A DNA stretch of 14,272 nt. It comes from DATARH01 sp035507475 (GTDB lineage: Bacteria; Pseudomonadota; Alphaproteobacteria; ATCC43930; CGMCC-115725). The first letter of the stretch is position 1. Every line of letters begins with the position of its first letter. The stretch lies in the NCBI GenBank assembly GCA_035507475.1, contig DATJOB010000401.1:1-14272 (forward strand). The letters run 5' to 3'. A program made the translations under genes and the position numbers. The notes below the pieces were generated by a model that ran no database searches, was not told the DNA's origin, and saw only the letters and a list, made by a program, of their open reading frames with translations. This document shows, in pieces, positions 7,681 to 12,866 of the stretch.

Positions 7681-7854
7681 ATGGCCTCGATCGTCAACCT
7701 CAACCGGTTCCGCAAGGCGAAGCGGCGCAGCGAGGCCGAGCAGCGCGCGGCCGAGAACCGCGCGCGCTCCGGCCGCAGCAAGGACGAGCGGCGCTCGCTC
7801 GCCGAAGAGCGCGGGCGCGCGGCGCGCGAGCTCGACGGCAAGAAGCTCGATTGA
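7681..7854 (+). CDS. DUF4169-type small basic protein
   Basis: A 57-residue, highly charged protein beginning MASIVNLNRFRKAKRR and continuing with an Arg/Glu/Ala-rich helix (EAEQRAAENRARSGRSKDE) to the end KKLD. This matches the pattern I know for DUF4169, small alphaproteobacterial proteins of unknown function, often found beside an RHH_4 gene as here. No catalytic or membrane feature is visible; the composition suggests a single long helix that could bind nucleic acid or another protein. An AGGAG sequence overlapping the RHH stop codon (7667-7671) gives a good ribosome binding site, so the two genes are probably translated from one message. The stop lies 4 nt from the stop of the convergent macro-domain gene. 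Confidence 0.85.
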   Translation: MASIVNLNRFRKAKRRSEAEQRAAENRARSGRSKDERRSLAEERGRAARELDGKKLD

Positions 7855-7858
7855 CCCT

Positions 7859-8389
7859 TCAGAGCTCGGCGAGCGCGGCCTCGTAGGCGGCGCGGGTCGG
7901 CGCGTCGAAGCACACGAAGGTCACGCTTTCGGGCAGCGCCTGCGCGGTGAGATGCGCCGCGACGGCGGCGACCGCGATGCGTGCCGCGGCCTCGCGCGGG
8001 AAGCCGAAGACACCGGTGGCGATCGCCGGAAAGGCGAGCGTTGCCAGGTTGTGGCGCTCGGCGAGCGCCAGGCAGGCGCGATAGCACGCGGCGAGCGTCT
8101 CGGCCTCGCTCGCAGCGCCGCCGCGCCAGCGCGGCCCGACCGTGTGGATCACGTGCCGCGCCGGCAGGCGGTAGCCGGCGGTCAGCTTCGCGTCGCCGGG
8201 CGCGCAGCCGCCGAGCGTGCGGCATTCCGCGAGCAGCCCTGGCCCGGCCGCGCGATGGATCGCGCCGTCGACCCCGCCGCCGCCCAGCAGGCTCTCGTTC
8301 GCCGCGTTGACGATGGCGTCAACCGCGAGCCGGGTGATGTCCTCGCTGTCGAGGTGGATGCGCCGGCGAAGCGCGTCGACCGCGTCCAT
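7859..8389 (-). CDS. Macro-domain protein, probable O-acetyl-ADP-ribose deacetylase / ADP-ribosyl hydrolase
   Basis: Single-domain cytoplasmic macro protein of 176 residues, similar in pattern to E. coli YmdB. Family members bind ADP-ribose and hydrolyse O-acetyl-ADP-ribose or remove ADP-ribose from proteins. Visible motifs are AVDAIVNAANESLLGGGGVDGAIHRAAG in two runs (IVNAANESLLGGGG at 26-39; VDGAIHRAAG at 40-49), ARHVIHTVGPRWRGG (77-91) and LAFPAIATGVFGFP (118-131). Asn31 and Asp41 align with the YmdB residues Asn25 and Asp35, so the active site appears intact. The usual GDIT at the ligand-binding start reads EDIT here (16-19), with Asp17 kept. The ATG has AGGATGG several nucleotides upstream. 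A hairpin lies between this gene and the sigma-factor gene upstream, so it may be transcribed separately. The ymdB symbol is not applied because the physiological substrate is unknown. Confidence 0.93.
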   Translation of the reverse strand: MDAVDALRRRIHLDSEDITRLAVDAIVNAANESLLGGGGVDGAIHRAAGPGLLAECRTLGGCAPGDAKLTAGYRLPARHVIHTVGPRWRGGAASEAETLAACYRACLALAERHNLATLAFPAIATGVFGFPREAAARIAVAAVAAHLTAQALPESVTFVCFDAPTRAAYEAALAEL

Positions 8390-8408
8390 TCAGCCATCCT
8401 AATGCAAA

Positions 8409-8433
8409 GCGGGAGCCGTTGTACGGCTCCCGC
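8409..8433 (-). terminator. Perfect 10-bp hairpin, probable terminator of the sigma-factor gene
   Basis: GCGGGAGCCG (8409-8418), loop TTGTA (8419-8423), then CGGCTCCCGC (8424-8433) give a perfect 10-bp GC-rich stem. Read on the minus strand the stem is followed by TTTGCATT, a short and imperfect T tract. It lies about 70 nt past the sigma-factor stop and 20 nt before the macro-domain start codon, so it can end sigma-factor transcription or reduce read-through into the macro gene. On the plus strand no T tract follows. Confidence 0.65.
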
Positions 8434-8503
8434 TGATGCCACTACCGGCCGATACCGGGCGACGGCGTTTCGGCAAAGCCGATCGCCTGGAGCCGATCGC
8501 TCC

Positions 8504-9091
8504 CTAGGCCGCGTGATCGGCGATGCGGGCGAGCGCCGCGCGCCGGTCCTCGAGCGCGCCGTGGCGCCGCGCGAGCGGTCGGGCCATGACGGCTTCGGCC
8601 TGGCGGTCGGGGACGATCCCCATCAGCCGGCGCAACGCCTCGCGGCCGCGCGACAGGCGCGAGCGGACGGTGCCGACCGGGACGCCGATCACCTCGGCCA
8701 CCGCCTCGTAGCGCATGCCTTCGAGGCCGACCAGCAGGATGACCGTGCGCTGCTCCTCGGGCAGCCGCGCCAGCGCGCGGTCGAGGTCGCGCAGTTCGAG
8801 GCGCTTGCCCTGATCGGCGGCGCGGGTCAGCGACGGCTCGGTCTCGCTCACCGACACCGCGGCGCCCTCGCGCACCGCGCGCCGGACCTGGTTGACGTAC
8901 TGGTTGTGCAAAATGGTAAAGAGCCAAGCCCGCAGATCGGTGCCTTCCTTCCACAGATGCAGCTTCGCGAGCCCGCGGACGAGGCAGTCCTGCACGAGAT
9001 CGTCGGCCGCGACGATATCGCGGGTCAGTGCGCGAGCGTATCGACGCAGGCGGGGAATCTCGGCTTCGATCCGGTCTCGGAGGTCGGCCAT
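8504..9091 (-). CDS. ECF-type RNA polymerase sigma factor
   Basis: A 195-residue sigma-70 family factor of the extracytoplasmic-function group, containing only regions 2 and 4. Region 2 covers about 10-75 with the core-binding segment AADDLVQDCLVRGL (28-41) and DLRAWLFTILHNQYVNQVRR (52-71), which would contact the -10 element. Region 4 covers about 100-157 with RLPEEQRTVILLVGLEGMRY and the helix-turn-helix IGVPVGTVRSRLSRGREALRR (in two parts, 135-155) for the -35 element. A tail of about 38 basic residues follows. AGGAG lies 8 nt before the ATG. It resembles alphaproteobacterial factors related to the EcfG group, but no NepR or PhyR gene and no membrane anti-sigma factor is present here, so the subgroup is left open. 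It is divergent from the response regulator, sharing a 196-nt control region. Confidence 0.93.
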   Translation of the reverse strand: MADLRDRIEAEIPRLRRYARALTRDIVAADDLVQDCLVRGLAKLHLWKEGTDLRAWLFTILHNQYVNQVRRAVREGAAVSVSETEPSLTRAADQGKRLELRDLDRALARLPEEQRTVILLVGLEGMRYEAVAEVIGVPVGTVRSRLSRGREALRRLMGIVPDRQAEAVMARPLARRHGALEDRRAALARIADHAA

Positions 9092-9287
9092 CAGGCGCTC
9101 CTGTTATTGCGATCGGCGGCGCCGATCCGGGTCGAGCGAAATCTAGGGAGCGCGAGCAACCCGATGATGACAAGCACGCGTCTTTTTGTAAGTAATTGTA
9201 ACGGTCTGTATCCTTGTTCCGGGATCAGCCAAAAATTACCTTTGTTGTGGTAGATTAGCCGATATACGCGGGGTCGAAAGCCGGCGA
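9092..9287. promoter_or_regulatory. Divergent control region between sigma factor and response regulator
   Basis: The 196-nt gap turns AT-rich between 9181 and 9265, in contrast to its surroundings, as expected for promoters. The best plus-strand candidate is listed separately. On the minus strand TACAAT (+ strand 9195-9200) matches the -10 consensus at five of six positions but lacks a good -35 box. A GGAAC on the minus strand (+ strand 9216-9220) is followed by CGTT after 12 nt, closer than the roughly 16-nt spacing usual for ECF promoters. Confidence 0.4.
9186..9214 (+). promoter_or_regulatory. Candidate sigma-70-type promoter for the response regulator
   Basis: TTGTAA (9186-9191) and TATCCT (9209-9214) each match their consensus hexamers at four of six positions and are separated by exactly 17 nt. 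Transcription would start near 9221 and give a leader of about 65 nt before the ATG at 9288. This is a pattern match only. Confidence 0.35.
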
Positions 9288-10007
9288 ATGAGCGAGAGCG
9301 GTCATATCCTGGTTGTCGACGATCAACAGGAAATCTGTGATCTCGTCCGCGAATACCTGACGGACGAGGGCTTCCGCGTAACCACCGCCAATGACGGCGC
9401 GGGCATGCGCGAGGCGGTGGCGCGCGACTCGATCGACCTGGTGATCCTCGACCTGGTGCTGCGCGGCGAGGACGGGCTGCAGCTGGCGCGCGAGCTGCGC
9501 AACCAGTCCGATATCGGCATCATCATGCTGACCGGCCGCGGCGAGACCGTCGACCGGATCATCGGCCTCGAAATGGGCGCCGACGACTACCTGTCGAAGC
9601 CGTTCCACCTACGCGAACTCCTGGCGCGGGTGCGCAGCGTGCTGCGGCGGGGCGGCTCGCGTGCCGCCGATCGCGGGGCGACGCCGCGGGCGCGCGTCAA
9701 GTTCACCGGCTGGACGCTCGACCTGGCGAGCCGCGAGCTCCTTTCGCCCGGCGGCGAGGACGTGCGCCTGACGACCGGCGAGTTCGAGCTGCTCGCGGCT
9801 TTCGTCAACCACGCCAACCAGGTGCTGTCGCGCGACCGGCTGCTCGACCTGTCGCGCCACCGCGAGGCCGGTCCCTTCGACCGCACGATCGACGTGCAGG
9901 TCGGCCGGCTGCGCCGCAAGCTCGAGGAAGACCCGAAAAACCCGACGCTGATCAAGACGGTGCGCGGCGGCGGCTACATCTTCACCCCACCGGTCGAGAG
10001 CGAATAG
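9288..10007 (+). CDS. OmpR/PhoB-family two-component response regulator
   Basis: Transcription factor of 239 residues switched on by phosphorylation from a sensor kinase. The receiver domain (about 5-120) has the acidic pair Asp11-Asp12, phospho-acceptor Asp55 in VILDLVLRGEDG, Thr82 in MLTGRG and Lys104 in LSKPF, so it should be phosphorylatable. A basic linker of about 15 residues leads to a winged-helix DNA-binding domain (about 137-235) with LTTGEFELLAAFVNH, the recognition-helix region DRTIDVQVGRLRRKLEEDP and the wing VRGGGYIFTP. Length and layout are normal for the family. No histidine kinase lies beside it: upstream is the divergent sigma factor and downstream, after 35 nt, the convergent urtE. 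It is therefore an orphan at this locus, with unknown signal and targets. The Shine-Dalgarno sequence is weak, but this ATG is the one that places the receiver start correctly. Confidence 0.95.
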   Translation: MSESGHILVVDDQQEICDLVREYLTDEGFRVTTANDGAGMREAVARDSIDLVILDLVLRGEDGLQLARELRNQSDIGIIMLTGRGETVDRIIGLEMGADDYLSKPFHLRELLARVRSVLRRGGSRAADRGATPRARVKFTGWTLDLASRELLSPGGEDVRLTTGEFELLAAFVNHANQVLSRDRLLDLSRHREAGPFDRTIDVQVGRLRRKLEEDPKNPTLIKTVRGGGYIFTPPVESE

Positions 10008-10042
10008 CCGCTCTCATCGTCGTTGCGGCGGCCGATCGCGGG

Positions 10043-10738
10043 TCACACGGTCAGATAGGTCCTGACCGCGGCCTCGTCCATCTCGTCGCCGCGACCGGCC
10101 AGCACCACTTCGCCGCGCTGCATGACGGCATAGGCCGAGGCGAGGTCGCGGGCGAATTCGAAATACTGCTCGACGAGCAGGATCGCCATGTCGCCGCGCG
10201 CTGCGAGCTGCTCGATGACCCGGCCGATATCCTTGATGATCGACGGCTGGATGCCCTCGGTCGGTTCGTCGAGGATCAGGAGCTTGGGTCGCGCGACCAG
10301 CGCCCGGCCGATCGCCAGCTGCTGCTGCTGTCCGCCGGAGAGGTCGCCGCCGCGCCGGCCCAGCATGTCCTTGAGCACCGGGAACAGCGTGAAGATCTCG
10401 TCGGGGATGTGGCGCAGCGCGCGCGGCAGCGTCGCGAAGCCGGTCTGCAGGTTTTCCAGCACGGTGAGGCGCGGGAAGATCTCGCGCCCCTGCGGCACCA
10501 GCGCCAAGCCGGCGCGCGCCCGCTCGTGCGTCGGCAGGCCGGTCAGGTCGCGATCGCCCCAGGTGATGCGGCCCGAGCGGATCGGCTGCAGGCCCATGAT
10601 TGCGCGCAGCAGGCTGGTCTTGCCGACCCCGTTGCGCCCCATGATGCAGGTGATCTCGCCGAGCCGCGCGCCGAGGCTGACGCGGCGCAGCGTATGGCTG
10701 GCGCCGTAATAGAGATCGACCGCCTCGACCGACAGCAT
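10043..10738 (-). CDS. urtE: Urea-type ABC transporter ATP-binding protein UrtE
   Basis: One of two ATPases that power the UrtBC permease at the cytoplasmic face. The 231-residue product is a single nucleotide-binding domain: Walker A GRNGVGKT (34-41), Q-loop Gln83 in VPQGREIFP, signature LSGGQ (133-137), Walker B LLILDE (153-158) and a switch region LLVEQ (187-191) with Gln in place of His, as is usual in the LivF/UrtE branch. The stretch EPTEGIQPSII (158-168) is typical of UrtE. I chose the ATG at 10738, which starts MLSVEAVDLYYG and gives the family's usual length; an ATG 15 codons upstream would add residues encoded by a palindromic repeat. It is last in the urt run but separated from urtD by 207 nt. 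It converges on the response regulator with no clear terminator in the 35-nt gap. Confidence 0.95.
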   Translation of the reverse strand: MLSVEAVDLYYGASHTLRRVSLGARLGEITCIMGRNGVGKTSLLRAIMGLQPIRSGRITWGDRDLTGLPTHERARAGLALVPQGREIFPRLTVLENLQTGFATLPRALRHIPDEIFTLFPVLKDMLGRRGGDLSGGQQQQLAIGRALVARPKLLILDEPTEGIQPSIIKDIGRVIEQLAARGDMAILLVEQYFEFARDLASAYAVMQRGEVVLAGRGDEMDEAAVRTYLTV

Positions 10739-10750
10739 CGCCGTCTCACC

Positions 10751-10825
10751 CGATCCCGGCAGAGGCCGGGACCCGCGGGTCAAACTCGGCAGGCATCGCG
10801 GCGAAGGCCGGGACCCAGGGATCGG
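10751..10825. repeat. Palindromic intergenic repeat with two direct copies, between urtD and urtE
   Basis: Two 22-nt stretches (10753-10774 and 10795-10816) match at 19 positions, both ending GGCCGGGACCC. The first forms a hairpin CCCGGC-AGAG-GCCGGG (10755-10770) and is followed by a perfect 10-nt palindrome ACCCGCGGGT (10771-10780). Translated on the minus strand the element reads WVPAFAAM and VPASAGIG, a pattern I associate with dispersed intergenic repeats of alphaproteobacteria. The rest of the 207-nt gap (to 10945) is GC-rich and holds no gene, only a small CCCCG-TGC-CGGGG hairpin near 10908-10920. Confidence 0.7.
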
Positions 10826-10945
10826 CCAGGCAGAGACCGTTCAGCAAGGCGCGGCGCAGGCGAAGCCACAGCGGAAAATTCCCGCCGGCTTTCCGATGGG
10901 CCCCGCCCCGTGCCGGGGTGGTGATGCGAGCGGCCGCAGGCATGG

Positions 10946-11713
10946 CTAACGCCCCAGATAGACTTCGATGACGCGAGGGTGGTTCTGCACGTAGTCGATC
11001 GAGCCCTCGGCCAGCACCGAGCCCTCGTGCAGCACCGTCACCCGCGCGCCGAGGCTGCGCACGAAGGCCATGTCGTGCTCGACGACGACGATCGTCCGGT
11101 CGCGCGCCAAGTCTCGAATCAGCGCCGCGGTCTCCTCGGTCTCGCGGTCGGTGAGGCCGGCGACCGGCTCGTCGAGCAGCAGGAGCTGGCGGTCGTGGAT
11201 CAGCAGCATGCCGATCTCCAGCCATTGTTTCTGCCCGTGGCTCAGCGCGCCGGCGAGGCTCGCGCTCTGCGCCGCGAGGCCGATGCGGGCGAGGGTAAGC
11301 TCGATGCGCTCGCGCCGCTCCGCGGTCGCGCGGGCGAACAGCGTGCGCCAGGTGCCGCGCGAGTCGGCGAGCGCCAGTTCGAGGTTCTCGAACACGGTGA
11401 GGTTCTCGAACACCGTCGGGCGCTGGAATTTGCGGCCGATGCCGAGATTGGCGATCGTCGTCTCGTCGAGCCGGGTGAGGTCCTCGGTGCCGCGGAAGAA
11501 CACCTCGCCCGCATCCGGCCGGGTCTTGCCGGTGACGACGTCCATCATCGTCGTCTTGCCGGCGCCGTTCGGTCCGATGATGGTGCGCAGCTCGCCCTCC
11601 TCGACCACCAGCGAGAGGTCGTTGAGCGCCTTGAAGCCGTCGAAGCTGACGGTGACGCCGTTGAGATAGAGCAGCACGTCGCCGGGCTTGCGCGGTTCGG
11701 CGGCTTCGCTCAT
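10946..11713 (-). CDS. urtD: Urea-type ABC transporter ATP-binding protein UrtD
   Basis: Second ATPase of the transporter, 255 residues. Motifs: Walker A GPNGAGKT (47-54), Q-loop Gln97 in GRKFQRPTVFENLTVFENL, signature LSHGQ (157-161) followed by KQWLEIGMLL, which is characteristic of UrtD, Walker B LLLLDE (177-182), and switch His213 in VVEHDMAFV. The C-terminus VLAEGSIDYVQNHPRVIEVYLGR, read as VLAEGS (233-238) and YVQNHPRVIEVYLG, is the usual family ending. The start codon overlaps the urtC stop as ATGA, a sign of translational coupling, and GAGGAG lies 5 nt upstream of it. The open frame extends further upstream inside urtC, but that part does not fit the family. All catalytic motifs are intact. 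Confidence 0.97.
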   Translation of the reverse strand: MSEAAEPRKPGDVLLYLNGVTVSFDGFKALNDLSLVVEEGELRTIIGPNGAGKTTMMDVVTGKTRPDAGEVFFRGTEDLTRLDETTIANLGIGRKFQRPTVFENLTVFENLELALADSRGTWRTLFARATAERRERIELTLARIGLAAQSASLAGALSHGQKQWLEIGMLLIHDRQLLLLDEPVAGLTDRETEETAALIRDLARDRTIVVVEHDMAFVRSLGARVTVLHEGSVLAEGSIDYVQNHPRVIEVYLGR

Positions 11714-12864
11714 GCCCGCTCCTCGACCGGTACGGCCTCGGGTTGCGGCGGCGCCGGGCGGCGCAGGTGGCGGAACAGCCCGACGATGCCGCGCGGAAAG
11801 ATCAGTGTCGTCAGCACGAAAAGGCCGCCGAGCACGAACAGCCACACTTCGGGGAAGGCGCCCGTCAGCCAGGTCTTGCCGAGATTGACCAGCACCGCGC
11901 CGATCGCCGCGCCGATCAGCGTGCCGCGGCCGCCGACCGAGACCCAGATCGCCACCTCGATCGAATTGCCGGGCGAGAACTCGCTCGGGTTGATAATGCC
12001 GACCTGCGGCACATAAAGCGCCCCGGCAAACCCGGCGAGCACCGCCGACAGCGTGAAGACGAAGAGCTTGGCGTTGGTCACCGAATAGCCGAGGAAGCGT
12101 ACCCGGCTCTCGGCGTCGCGCAGCGCCAGCAGCACCCGGCCGAGCTTCGAGCGGGTGATGAAGCGGCAGACCAGATAGGCGACGCCCAGCCCCAGCACCG
12201 AGATCAGGTAAAGGCCGAGCCGCGTCGCCGGCGAGTGCACGTCGAAGCCGAGAATGTCCTTGTAGTCGGTCAGCCCGTTATTGCCGCCGAACCCCATGTC
12301 GTTGCGGAAGAAGGCGAGCCATAGCGCATAGGTCATCGCCTGGGTGATGATCGACAGGTAGACGCCGGAGACCCGCGAGCGGAAGGCGAGCCAGCCGAAG
12401 ACCAGCGCGAAGAGCCCCGGCACCAGCAGGATCATCAGCGCCGCCCAGGCGAAATGATCGAACCCCCACCAGAACCACGGCAGCTCCTTGTACTGCAGGA
12501 ACACCATGAAATCGGGGAGGATCGGGTTCTGGTAGACGCCGCGCGTGCCGATCTGGCGCATCAGGTACATGCCCATGGCGTAGCCGCCGAGCGCGAAGAA
12601 CGCGGCCTGGCCGAGGCAGAGGATGCCGGCATAGCCCCAGATCAGGTCGAGGCTCATCGCCAGGATCGCGTAGCAGACATACTTGCCGAGCAGCGGCACG
12701 ATGTAGTCGGGCACCGCGAAGGGCGAGCTCGCCGGCAGCCACAGGTTGAGCGCCGGCACCACCGCGAGCAGCGCGACGCCGGTGGCGAGGAATGCGGCCC
12801 AGAAGCCGGGGCCCCAGGCGCCGCGCGCCGCGCCCCGCACCCCGGTCGAGGCGGCGTCGGCCAT
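11710..12864 (-). CDS. urtC: Urea-type ABC transporter permease UrtC
   Basis: Inner-membrane permease of the LivM type, 384 residues, pairing with UrtB to form the translocation channel. About eight to ten hydrophobic helices are seen, with family-typical stretches CYAILAMSLDLIWGYAGILCLG (in two parts, 63-84), GQAAFFALGGYAMGMYL (84-100), FGGNNGLTDYKDILG (about 192-206) and VGGRGTLIGAAIGAVLVN (about 313-330). The loop with QNPILPDFMVFLQYKELPWFW (in parts, 111-131) is typical of UrtC and distinguishes it from LivM. It starts 2 nt after the urtB stop, with GGAGGG 6 nt before the ATG, and overlaps urtD by 4 nt. The start is well supported and the protein is complete. Confidence 0.97.
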   Translation of the reverse strand: MADAASTGVRGAARGAWGPGFWAAFLATGVALLAVVPALNLWLPASSPFAVPDYIVPLLGKYVCYAILAMSLDLIWGYAGILCLGQAAFFALGGYAMGMYLMRQIGTRGVYQNPILPDFMVFLQYKELPWFWWGFDHFAWAALMILLVPGLFALVFGWLAFRSRVSGVYLSIITQAMTYALWLAFFRNDMGFGGNNGLTDYKDILGFDVHSPATRLGLYLISVLGLGVAYLVCRFITRSKLGRVLLALRDAESRVRFLGYSVTNAKLFVFTLSAVLAGFAGALYVPQVGIINPSEFSPGNSIEVAIWVSVGGRGTLIGAAIGAVLVNLGKTWLTGAFPEVWLFVLGGLFVLTTLIFPRGIVGLFRHLRRPAPPQPEAVPVEERA

Positions 12865-12866
12865 CG

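Noticed and set aside
9203..9220. GGAAC and CGTT on the minus strand upstream of the sigma factor, resembling an autoregulated ECF promoter
   Set aside because: The two boxes are 12 nt apart; the known spacing for this promoter type is about 16-17 nt, so it is only mentioned as a weak signal.
7580..9253. A 557-codon plus-strand open frame across the macro-domain and sigma-factor genes
   Set aside because: It overlaps four well-supported genes, has biased composition and shows no domain.
8504..10007. A general stress response module (NepR-PhyR-EcfG)
   Set aside because: The response regulator has a C-terminal winged helix and an N-terminal receiver, not the sigma-like N-terminus of PhyR, and no NepR-like short gene is present.
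11389..11420. Tandem VFENL-T repeat in UrtD
   Set aside because: The doubled VFENLT segment is a normal feature of UrtD proteins and not a recent duplication.
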